DNA of 16,767 nucleotides. Source: Alphaproteobacteria bacterium. GTDB taxonomy: Bacteria; Pseudomonadota; Alphaproteobacteria; Rs-D84. Each line of letters starts with the position of its first letter. Position 1 is the first letter of the stretch. Positions 8,202-14,822 of the stretch are shown piece after piece. The stretch is taken from NCBI GenBank assembly GCA_016301865.1, contig JAEDOP010000007.1, positions 1-16,767 on the forward strand, read 5' to 3'. A program made the translations under genes and the position numbers. The notes below the pieces were generated by a model. It made no database searches and was not told the DNA's origin. It saw nothing but the letters and a program-made list of their open reading frames with translations.

Positions 8202-9071
8202 TTACTTCAACATCTTTGCGACTTCATCGGCCAGGTTGTCTTCACGTTTTTCGATACCTTCGCCCAGTACATAGTACGCAAAACCCGCCAATTTACCACC
8301 AGCCTCGCCTACGACTTCTTTGACTGTTTTGGATGGGTCCATAACGAATGGCTGTTCTTCCAAAACTGATTCGCCATAGTACTTCTTAATACGACCTTCG
8401 ACCATCTTTTCGACGATGTTTTCTGGTTTGCCCGCCGTCGCACCCGATTCGATAAACACTTTCTTTTCGCGTTCAACCGCAACCGGATCAACATCTGCAA
8501 TTGTCATAAATTCAGGCTTGTTCGCTGCAATATGCATTGCGATTTTTGAACCAATTTCATCGATTTTGGCATCATCACCATTAATTGCAACCACAACACC
8601 AATCTGGCCCATACCTGGAACCAATGCGTTATGAACATATGTAAAGATTTTATCGCCCTGCACCTTGGCAATACGACGCAGATTCATATTTTCACCAATT
8701 GTGGAAATAGTCGCCGCGATATCATCTTTAACCGCATTCATTGTTGCATCAAAATCACCCTTTAATTCCATGGCCTTGTTTGCGACATCGGCAACCAACT
8801 TCTGGAATTTTTCATTTTTCGCAACAAAATCTGTTTCTGCATTCAATTCAACGACACAGCCCATATCGTCACATTTCACAACCGTCACCAAACCAGACGC
8901 TGCAACACGGCCCGCCTTGGACGCAGCTTTTACGATACCTTTTTGACGCAACCAATCTGCTGCGGCTTCGATATCACCATTATTTTCAACCAGGGCTTTT
9001 TTACAATCCATCATACCTGCGGCTGTTTTTTCGCGCAGTTCCTGAATCAATTTTGCTGTAATTTCTGCCAT
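8202..9071 (-). CDS. tsf: Elongation factor Ts
   Basis: EF-Ts is the guanine nucleotide exchange factor that recycles EF-Tu from GDP to GTP form. The 289-residue product has the N-terminal UBA-like domain with TAAGMMDCKKAL around residues 16-27 and DWLRQKG at 39-45, then the TDFVAKNEKF exchange motif starting at T80. Two coiled or core subdomains follow with the expected overall length. The start ATG is preceded by GGGGGA at a good distance. It is the second gene of the rpsB-tsf operon, 78 bases after rpsB, and ends at the terminator shared with polA. pyrH and frr, which often follow tsf in bacteria, are not here. Confidence 0.97.
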   Translation of the reverse strand: MAEITAKLIQELREKTAAGMMDCKKALVENNGDIEAAADWLRQKGIVKAASKAGRVAASGLVTVVKCDDMGCVVELNAETDFVAKNEKFQKLVADVANKAMELKGDFDATMNAVKDDIAATISTIGENMNLRRIAKVQGDKIFTYVHNALVPGMGQIGVVVAINGDDAKIDEIGSKIAMHIAANKPEFMTIADVDPVAVEREKKVFIESGATAGKPENIVEKMVEGRIKKYYGESVLEEQPFVMDPSKTVKEVVGEAGGKLAGFAYYVLGEGIEKREDNLADEVAKMLK

Positions 9072-9091
9072 TTTGAATCCCCCATATTTTT

Positions 9092-9128
9092 ATAAGAATC
9101 TTATTGTCGTGGGGGATTTCCCCACGAC
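9092..9128 (-). promoter_or_regulatory. Two inverted repeats in the rpsB-tsf spacer
   Basis: GTCGTGGGG at 9106-9114 pairs with CCCCACGAC at 9120-9128 (nine pairs, 5-base loop). Immediately downstream in the direction of transcription is a 13-base palindrome, ATAAGAATCTTAT, at 9092-9104. There is no clean T-tract after the strong hairpin. A partial attenuator or RNA-processing site that sets the S2 to EF-Ts ratio is plausible; this role is inferred. Confidence 0.5.
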
Positions 9129-9149
9129 GATTAAATATCATTCCAGATA

Positions 9150-10001
9150 TTATTTATCAGCTTTATCTGCCAATTTACCACGACGTTCTGCGCGGGCTTC
9201 GGATGTTTTAGACTTAATCTTGGCTTCTTTTTCCTTGATTTCGTCTTCTAATTCATCGGCTGCATCTGCACGCATATCAGATTCGACCTTTTTACCGGCC
9301 GCACCGCCCAAACGTTTTTCGATACCCGACAAAATTGCATCCACGAACAAGTCACAGTACAACTGTGTTGCGCGTGCTGCGTCGTCATTACCTGGGACTG
9401 GATAGTCAACCATTTCTGGATTTGCGTTTGTATCACAAATCGCGATTGTTGGGATATCCAGGTTTTTCGCTTCACGAACCGCGTTCATTTCACGTGGCAC
9501 ATCAATAACAATCATCGCCTGTGGAATGCCGTGCATATCCAAGATACCACCGAAAATATCGCGCAGTTTTTCAACTTCTTTGGTCATAACGCCGACTTCT
9601 TTCTTGGTCAGACCCAATTTGTCAGCATTTGCGATATCCGCTTCCATTTTCTTCAGACGACGAATTGACTGTGAAACCGTTGTCCAGTTTGTCAACATAC
9701 CACCCAACCAGCGGTTGTTCACATAGTACTGACCACAACGTTCTGCTGCATCTTTGACAATATCTTTTGCCTGATGCTTGGTCGCAACGAACAGAACCTT
9801 GCCACCGGCGGCCGCGATTGCTTCCAACGCAACCAAAGAACGGTGCAACAAAGGCGCAGTCTTGTTCAAATTAATGATATGAATTTTATCTTTTACGCCA
9901 TAAACATATGGTGTCATCAATGGATTCCAGCGACGTGTATGGTGACCAAAATGAACACCTGCTTCCATCAACTGCTTCATTGTAAATGTTGGCAATGCCA
10001 T
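9150..10001 (-). CDS. rpsB: 30S ribosomal protein S2
   Basis: S2 is a small-subunit ribosomal protein placed late in 30S assembly and needed for S1 binding. The start at 10001 (MALPTFTMKQLMEAGVHFGHH) is supported by an AAGGA Shine-Dalgarno and by alignment to the family; an upstream reading frame would add 43 unrelated residues. Signature segments include GVHFGHHTRRWNP, FVATKHQAKDIV, NNRWLGGMLTNW and DTNANPEMVDYPVPGNDDA. The product is 283 residues, longer than the 241 of E. coli because of a charged, Lys/Glu/Ala-rich, probably helical C-terminal extension of about 50 residues. Such extensions are known in alphaproteobacterial S2 proteins. It is the first gene of the rpsB-tsf operon. Confidence 0.97.
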   Translation of the reverse strand: MALPTFTMKQLMEAGVHFGHHTRRWNPLMTPYVYGVKDKIHIINLNKTAPLLHRSLVALEAIAAAGGKVLFVATKHQAKDIVKDAAERCGQYYVNNRWLGGMLTNWTTVSQSIRRLKKMEADIANADKLGLTKKEVGVMTKEVEKLRDIFGGILDMHGIPQAMIVIDVPREMNAVREAKNLDIPTIAICDTNANPEMVDYPVPGNDDAARATQLYCDLFVDAILSGIEKRLGGAAGKKVESDMRADAADELEDEIKEKEAKIKSKTSEARAERRGKLADKADK

Positions 10002-10107
10002 GATTTTTATCCTTTTTTGTGTTGTTATCCTCGCCGTCTGTGGAAACCCAAACCAATGATTTGGACACAAATTTAACAGAACGGCTGTGTTCTTCGCACC
10101 AAGTGCG
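10002..10107 (-). promoter_or_regulatory. Structured rpsB 5' leader, possible S2 autoregulatory site
   Basis: From the predicted transcription start near 10108 to the rpsB ATG is about 107 bases without a gene. It can fold into CGCAC/GTGCG (10095-10099 with 10103-10107), a long-range GCCGT/ACGGC pairing (10033-10037 with 10081-10085), and an inner CCAAA/TTTGG hairpin (10048-10052 with 10060-10064). In E. coli S2 represses its own operon through the rpsB leader. Whether this leader does so is inference; it shares no motif with that leader that I can identify. Confidence 0.35.
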
Positions 10108-10114
10108 TGCCCCG

Positions 10115-10143
10115 ATAATAACCAAAACAAATCAAAAAATCAA
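10115..10143 (-). promoter_or_regulatory. rpsB-tsf promoter
   Basis: Read on the minus strand, TTGATT (10138-10143) and TATTAT (10115-10120) are 17 bases apart, followed by GC-rich sequence at the expected start near 10108. This is the best promoter match in the rpsB upstream region. Confidence 0.6.
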
Positions 10144-10199
10144 GTAAAAATATAAAAAAATCATCATCATCCCGCATAAGAAAAAAACCGCATTTTGCA

Positions 10200-10227
10200 T
10201 TGACAAACAAGGTCTTTGTACTATATT
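10200..10227 (+). promoter_or_regulatory. Promoter of the S8 protease gene
   Basis: TTGACA at 10200-10205 and TATATT at 10222-10227 are 16 bases apart. Transcription would start near 10234, giving a leader of about 35 bases with AAAAGGA at 10257-10263 as the ribosome site. It is divergent from the rpsB promoter, about 60 bases away. Confidence 0.6.
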
Positions 10228-10268
10228 AATAGTGTGTGGGTTGTCCGCACGGGAACAAAAGGAAAAAC

Positions 10269-12110
10269 ATGACGATGTACAAGAATATATTTGTTGCCTT
10301 TTTATCGGCCGCACTGTGTTGCGCACCGGCCATGGCCAACAATTGCGACAACGCAATGTATCGCCGTTATAACCCGGACAAATGCGCATCCGATTTGGCT
10401 GGCGACGGTTTTTCATTTGCAACAACCGCTGGCGTTGCATCGGGGGCTGTGGCATTGATTGGTGGTGCAATCGCATTATTTGGCGCATCTTCATCCGACA
10501 GCGGTTCTGACGGCACATCCCGCTCCACCCTGCCAACCTATACAATGGTTGGTGGCGACGTAGATTCTGTTCACCTGGCATCTATATTTAATACAACGAA
10601 CTACAATAACAACGCCAGTCAATATAACGACATTCGTGTTGCATATTCATTGGCCCGTGGATATACAGGTAAAAATTCATATGTTGCGGTATTTGATTCC
10701 GACAACACCACATCACACGGCGCAAATGTTGCGGCCCTGGCGGGTGGAACAATTGCCCCTGATGCAGACGTAAATATTTACACCGTTGCGCGTTCACACT
10801 ATGACTTTGATTCATTTAATAAAATTGGCGACACAATCCGAACCGCCACATCGGACGGTGCGAACATTTATAATTTCAGTTGGTCTATGGACATCTTTGC
10901 CAACCAGGTTTATTCCCGCTATCACATGGAACAATTAACAGACCACAACTTTATTGGCGCATTAACAGACGCAACGCAAAAAAACGACGCTATATTTGTT
11001 TGGGCGGCTGGCAACGATGGCAACAGCCAATCCAGTGCCATGTCGGCATTACCGCTGCACGTACCTGAACTGAACGGCCACTTTGTAAATGTTGTCGCCT
11101 GGGACAGCGAAACCGGTGAATTGGCATATTACAGCAATCAATGTGGAATAACAAAAAACTATTGCATTACCGCCCCCGGCAGCAATATTAACGCCCCCGC
11201 ATCAGACGAAATCATCGACGGCACCAGTTTTGCAGCCCCAATCGTATCCGCCGCAATTTCCGTCATTCGTGAAGCCTTTCCATACCTAAAATCCAATCAA
11301 ATCACCGCATTATTGTTCGAAACCGCACGCGATATTGGTGCAGTGGGCGTTGATAATGTATATGGACACGGCATGTTGGACCTGGAACGCGCAACCCGCC
11401 CAGTTGGTGCAGAACTGGTGCCTCTGTCCAATGGCACAACCGTCCCATTACAGACCGCACGCATGTCGGGCACGATTGCACACAATGTAAAATCAGAAAA
11501 TATTAAATTCGCATTTGTCGACAGCTATGGTCGCGCATTTAACGCAAACCTGAACGATAATATCGAAATCAAGAATCGCGGTATTGGTTTTGAACGTCTG
11601 CGCGACAACAACGAAACACGCATGCATTTTGGCAACATCGAATTTGGCTTTAAAAACAGTGAATTATTAAGCAGTGATGGATTCCTGGCCACAGATTCAC
11701 AAAACACAATTACCTTTATTGGATTAAACAACGAATTCCAATTGGGCAACACAACATTATTTGGTCGCACAACAATTGGCACAATGAACCCAACCGCATC
11801 CACAGAATCTATGATTAATGGTTTTTCAGACATTATGACCGGTTCTATTACCATGGGTGTAAAACATAATAATTGGACATTCACTATTGGCACACCCGAC
11901 ACAATCATTGGCGGCAACATGTACCTGCGCACACCAACTGGTCGTCGCGTTAATGGCGAATACACATTCGCAAACCATACTATTGACATGACAACCCGCC
12001 CGTCTGTCGAGATATCTGCATCATATAAATTCATGACCGCTGGATTTGTTGATAATCCATTTGGCACAGATGAATTATATTTCATCGCTAAGACTAAACT
12101 ACAGTTTTAA
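10269..12110 (+). CDS. Secreted S8 (subtilisin-type) serine protease, autotransporter-like
   Basis: The 613-residue product starts at 10269, 5 bases after AAAAGGA, or at the in-frame ATG two codons later. Residues 1-23 are a signal peptide ending AMA before NNCDN. A second hydrophobic, Gly/Ala-rich segment at about 51-72 precedes a Ser/Gly/Asp linker. The protease domain carries D143 (VAVFD), H150 (SHGANVAALAGG), oxyanion N249 (WAAGNDG) and nucleophile S320 (DGTSFAAP). YSNQCG, CITAPGSNI and GHGMLDLERATRPVG match autotransporter subtilases. The last 220 residues are beta-rich and end in LQF, like an outer-membrane barrel, but are short for a complete autotransporter barrel. D and H are only 7 residues apart instead of roughly 30 or more. 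It probably acts at the cell surface; its substrate is unknown. Confidence 0.88.
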   Translation: MTMYKNIFVAFLSAALCCAPAMANNCDNAMYRRYNPDKCASDLAGDGFSFATTAGVASGAVALIGGAIALFGASSSDSGSDGTSRSTLPTYTMVGGDVDSVHLASIFNTTNYNNNASQYNDIRVAYSLARGYTGKNSYVAVFDSDNTTSHGANVAALAGGTIAPDADVNIYTVARSHYDFDSFNKIGDTIRTATSDGANIYNFSWSMDIFANQVYSRYHMEQLTDHNFIGALTDATQKNDAIFVWAAGNDGNSQSSAMSALPLHVPELNGHFVNVVAWDSETGELAYYSNQCGITKNYCITAPGSNINAPASDEIIDGTSFAAPIVSAAISVIREAFPYLKSNQITALLFETARDIGAVGVDNVYGHGMLDLERATRPVGAELVPLSNGTTVPLQTARMSGTIAHNVKSENIKFAFVDSYGRAFNANLNDNIEIKNRGIGFERLRDNNETRMHFGNIEFGFKNSELLSSDGFLATDSQNTITFIGLNNEFQLGNTTLFGRTTIGTMNPTASTESMINGFSDIMTGSITMGVKHNNWTFTIGTPDTIIGGNMYLRTPTGRRVNGEYTFANHTIDMTTRPSVEISASYKFMTAGFVDNPFGTDELYFIAKTKLQF

Positions 12111-12152
12111 AATAAAAATCTTAAACGAAATTCAGCGACAATCGTTTCCACA

Positions 12153-12190
12153 AAAAAGCGCTTGCTTTTTAGGGTTATAACTGCTCAAAT
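12153..12190 (+). promoter_or_regulatory. Weak hairpin and probable ssb promoter
   Basis: AAAAAGC (12153-12159) and GCTTTTT (12164-12170) form a mostly A-T hairpin that could weakly end the protease transcript. Overlapping it, TTGCTT at 12162-12167 lies 17 bases before TCAAAT at 12185-12190, which is preceded by an extended TG element (TGC at 12182-12184). Transcription would start near 12197, with AAAAGGAAAG as the ssb ribosome site. Confidence 0.4.
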
Positions 12191-12224
12191 CAAACATATG
12201 AATAAAAACTAAAAGGAAAGTGAC

Positions 12225-12683
12225 ATGGCAGGAAGCATTAATAAAGTCATACTGGTTGGCAACATCGGCCAAGAACCCCAGGTTCGCACCATGGGCAGTG
12301 GTCAAAAGGTGGTCAGTTTTTCACTGGCGACATCTGATCGTTGGCGCGACCGCGCAACCGGCGAACAAAAAGAACAAACTGAATGGCATCGCGTTGTAAT
12401 CTTTAACCCCAATTTGGTCGAGGTTGCCGAACGCATGTTACAGAAAGGCACAAAATTATATCTGGAGGGCTCTCTGCGCACACGCAAATGGCAAAACCAA
12501 TCCGGCGCAGACGTTTATACAACCGAAGTTGTCTTGAACCCATTTGGTGGCCAGATGGTTATTTTAAGTGGTGCAAAATCGATGGACGGCGCGGGTTCTG
12601 AATATGCGGCATCCGCCGCCCCGGCATCTGCCCCACGCGAAGAAATTTCTGTGGCTGACATCGGTGACGATATACCGTTCTAA
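12225..12683 (+). CDS. ssb: Single-stranded DNA-binding protein
   Basis: SSB coats single-stranded DNA in replication, recombination and repair and recruits partner proteins. The 152-residue product has an OB-fold over about the first 110 residues, with the familiar NKVILVGNIGQEPQVR start, VVSFSLATS, and TEWHRVVIF. A short Ala/Ser/Gly-rich linker leads to the acidic tail ending DDIPF, the conserved docking peptide for SSB partners. The ribosome site AAAAGGAAAG lies a few bases before the ATG. It is shorter than E. coli SSB because the linker is reduced. It follows the protease gene on the same strand, but with its own probable promoter, and ends at a terminator shared with the opposing small gene. 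Confidence 0.97.
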   Translation: MAGSINKVILVGNIGQEPQVRTMGSGQKVVSFSLATSDRWRDRATGEQKEQTEWHRVVIFNPNLVEVAERMLQKGTKLYLEGSLRTRKWQNQSGADVYTTEVVLNPFGGQMVILSGAKSMDGAGSEYAASAAPASAPREEISVADIGDDIPF

Positions 12684-12692
12684 ACCAAAAAA

Positions 12693-12720
12693 AATAAAAC
12701 CCGCAAATGCGGGTTTTATT
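12693..12720. terminator. Bidirectional terminator between ssb and the small membrane protein gene
   Basis: AATAAAACCCGC at 12693-12704 pairs with GCGGGTTTTATT at 12709-12720 around AAAT. This 12-pair hairpin has A- and T-rich flanks on both sides. The stop codon of the opposing 71-codon gene begins 2 bases beyond the stem. Confidence 0.85.
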
Positions 12721-12722
12721 AT

Positions 12723-12938
12723 CTACATATCCCAATCATGGTCCCAACCCTCAAACCGCTTTCTATGCAATTCCTGTAATCTGGCATATGTGTCACGGGC
12801 ATTTACCAGGTTCCACGCCCCCATCGCAGTACTAAACGCACCAGCCAAAGCACACATCGCCATAACGATATGATAAAATGCATCCCCACTTTGTGGGCGA
12901 TTATGTTTTCTAAATTGATTAAAATCGTACTTGCTCAT
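12723..12938 (-). CDS. Small single-pass membrane protein of unknown function
   Basis: The 71-residue product is read from the ATG at 12938 (MSKYDFNQFRKHNR) to TAG. A longer frame to 13022 exists, but its extra N-terminus overlaps the rnhB promoter and start. Residues about 20-43 form one likely membrane span (FYHIVMAMCALAGAFSTAMGA), preceded by a basic stretch and followed by a charged amphipathic helix and an acidic, Trp-rich tail (GWDHDWDM). By the positive-inside rule the basic N-terminus probably stays in the cytoplasm. I recognise no family. Reality as a gene is supported by its position: it ends just past the bidirectional terminator in the same arrangement as the other convergent pairs. 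No clear Shine-Dalgarno is visible. Confidence 0.55.
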   Translation of the reverse strand: MSKYDFNQFRKHNRPQSGDAFYHIVMAMCALAGAFSTAMGAWNLVNARDTYARLQELHRKRFEGWDHDWDM

Positions 12939-12984
12939 AACCAACACTCTGTCCGCAAAACCATTTTTGTCAACAAAAAAGTAT

Positions 12985-13013
12985 TTTATTTTCTGCGCGT
13001 TTCCTGCTATTGT
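12985..13013 (+). promoter_or_regulatory. Probable rnhB promoter
   Basis: An extended -10, TGC followed by TATTGT (13008-13013), lies 17 bases after a poor -35 (TTTATT, 12985-12990). The start would fall at about 13020, next to the rnhB ATG at 13021. There is no Shine-Dalgarno, which fits a leaderless mRNA. Confidence 0.4.
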
Positions 13014-13020
13014 TTCAATC

Positions 13021-13647
13021 ATGAGTACGCAAACACCTGACTTTTCATTGGAAATCGCATGTGGTGCAAAATTGGTTGCCGGCGTAGACGAAGCGGGCCG
13101 CGGCCCCCTGTGTGGGCCGGTTGTGGCGGCGGCGGTAATTTTCCCGCGCTATGACATTGAAATTCCCGTTATAATCCGTGATTCAAAACAGATGACTGCA
13201 TCCATGCGCGCCCGTGCATACGACTGGATAACCCAGAATACAATCTGGGCGGTTGCCGAATGCAGTCCCGCCGAAATCGACGAATTAAATATACTGTGGG
13301 CATCTATGACCGCCATGAATCGTGCAATCAATAAATTAAATTCAAAGCCCGACCACTGCTTAATCGACGGGAACAGATTGCCGCGAGATTTAGTCGGCAC
13401 AGCCGTCGTCCGTGGCGATGCAAAATCATTGTCAATCGCCGCCGCATCCATTATTGCCAAGGAAACACGCGACCGCATAATGCGCAACCTGTCTGCGCAA
13501 TTTCCCCAATACGGCTGGGATAAAAACGCGGGCTATCCTACAAAATCACATTTGCAGGCGATTGACCAATATGGTATAAATGAACATTATCGAAAAAGTT
13601 TTGGACCTATTAAGGAAAGGATAAAAAATGAAACTTCGCACAATTGA
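13021..13647 (+). CDS. rnhB: Ribonuclease HII
   Basis: RNase HII cuts the RNA strand of RNA-DNA hybrids and starts removal of single ribonucleotides from DNA. The 208-residue product has the four acidic metal ligands of the family: D23 and E24 in GVDEAGRGPLCGPV, D116 in CLIDGN, and D133 in RGDAKS, followed by IAAASIIAKETRD. The ATG at 13021 gives the normal length; an in-frame ATG at 12931 would add 30 hydrophobic residues not typical of the family. The gene overlaps the start of pgk by 20 bases, so the two are probably translated from one mRNA. It ends with TGA, the only intact gene here to do so. Confidence 0.96.
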   Translation: MSTQTPDFSLEIACGAKLVAGVDEAGRGPLCGPVVAAAVIFPRYDIEIPVIIRDSKQMTASMRARAYDWITQNTIWAVAECSPAEIDELNILWASMTAMNRAINKLNSKPDHCLIDGNRLPRDLVGTAVVRGDAKSLSIAAASIIAKETRDRIMRNLSAQFPQYGWDKNAGYPTKSHLQAIDQYGINEHYRKSFGPIKERIKNETSHN

Positions 13648-14797
13648 AAACCTGGATTTACGCGGTAAATATGTATTACTGCGCGACGACTTTAACGTAC
13701 AAATCGTGGACGGCACAATTACCGAACCGTTCAGAATTGACGAAAGTATGCCAACCATCAACGCCCTGCGTGCGTTGGGCGCGCGCATTGCAATTGTTGC
13801 CCACCGCGGTCGCCCACGGGGTGCGCGTAATATGGAATACACCCTGCAACCAATCGCAGATTATATGGGAATTAAATTAATTGATGATTGTCTGGATAAA
13901 TCATTTATGACCGAAATGCACGACGGCGACGTAGTATTACTGGAAAATGTGCGTTTCTATGCAGGCGAAGAATCCAATGACCCTGCATTTTCTGCCGACC
14001 TGGCACGGGGATTTGATATATTTGTAAATGACGCATTTGCAGTATCGCACCGTGCCCATGCCAGCACCGTTGGCGTGGCGGAAATCCTGCCATCATATGC
14101 GGGGAAATTGTTGGCATCTGAAATTGAACACCTGACCGCAGTTATGGAAAACCCATCACGCCCATTATTATCCATTGTCGCCGGCAGCAAGGTTTCCAGC
14201 AAAATCGGCGTATTAAAGGCACTGGCCAAACTGTCCGACACATTGATAATTGGTGGCGCATTGGGCACAACGTTTAACTATGCAACCGGCGGTCGTGTTG
14301 GCAATTCCCTGTACGAAGCGGACCAGCGTGACACCGCCCTGGAAATTTTGGAATATGCCAAGCAAAACAACTGTGATGTATTATTACCATTGGACAAAGG
14401 CGTCGCAAAAACATTTGAACGCGACGCCGCCCGCACCAACAAAGATTTCACTGAAATCGAAGACGACGACGTAATTATTGACGCCGGCATCCAGACCACA
14501 GAACGCGACGTTGCGGCCATTCGCAACGCGAAAACAGTCATCTGGAACGGCACAGTTGGCATGGCAGAATGGGCCCCAACATGGTCATACGGATCGTTTG
14601 CATTGGCGCGTGCGATTGCCGAACAAACCCGCGCCGGCAAATTAACCAGTATCGTCGGCGGTGGCGACACGGTCGCAGCCCTGTCCGCATGTGGGGTAAA
14701 AGATGATATAACCTATGTATCCACCGGCGGTGGCGCATTCCTAGAATTTATCGAAGGTCGCACCCTGCCCGGCATCGCAGTCCTGGAAAACAAATAA
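13628..14797 (+). CDS. pgk: Phosphoglycerate kinase
   Basis: PGK transfers a phosphate between 1,3-bisphosphoglycerate and ADP in glycolysis and gluconeogenesis. The 389-residue product has the expected length and substrate residues: D21 and N23 in RDDFNV, R36, H59 and R62 in AHRGRP, R109 in NVRFYAGEE, and R142 in HRAHAST. The nucleotide-binding half has K188 in AGSKVSSK, E314, and the GGGDT loop at 344-348, then STGGGAFLE near the end. Several motifs deviate from the usual form, notably WNGTVG (306-311) instead of WNGPxG, and AGSK instead of GGAK. The start has AAGGAAAGG upstream, inside rnhB. The gene ends in a terminator shared with the U32 gene. Confidence 0.96.
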   Translation: MKLRTIENLDLRGKYVLLRDDFNVQIVDGTITEPFRIDESMPTINALRALGARIAIVAHRGRPRGARNMEYTLQPIADYMGIKLIDDCLDKSFMTEMHDGDVVLLENVRFYAGEESNDPAFSADLARGFDIFVNDAFAVSHRAHASTVGVAEILPSYAGKLLASEIEHLTAVMENPSRPLLSIVAGSKVSSKIGVLKALAKLSDTLIIGGALGTTFNYATGGRVGNSLYEADQRDTALEILEYAKQNNCDVLLPLDKGVAKTFERDAARTNKDFTEIEDDDVIIDAGIQTTERDVAAIRNAKTVIWNGTVGMAEWAPTWSYGSFALARAIAEQTRAGKLTSIVGGGDTVAALSACGVKDDITYVSTGGGAFLEFIEGRTLPGIAVLENK

Positions 14798-14822
14798 AAA
14801 TCCCCCATTTGGGGGATTTTTA
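14795..14822. terminator. Bidirectional terminator made partly of two stop codons
   Basis: TAAAAATCCCCC at 14795-14806 pairs with GGGGGATTTTTA at 14811-14822 around ATTT. The pgk stop TAA is 14795-14797 and the opposing U32 stop is 14820-14822, so the two stop codons pair as the base of the stem. A- and T-runs on both sides make it suitable for both directions. Confidence 0.85.

Noticed and set aside
12931..13020. Upstream ATG extension of RNase HII
   Set aside because: It would add 30 hydrophobic residues not seen in the family and would run through the likely promoter. The ATG at 13021 gives the standard N-terminus.
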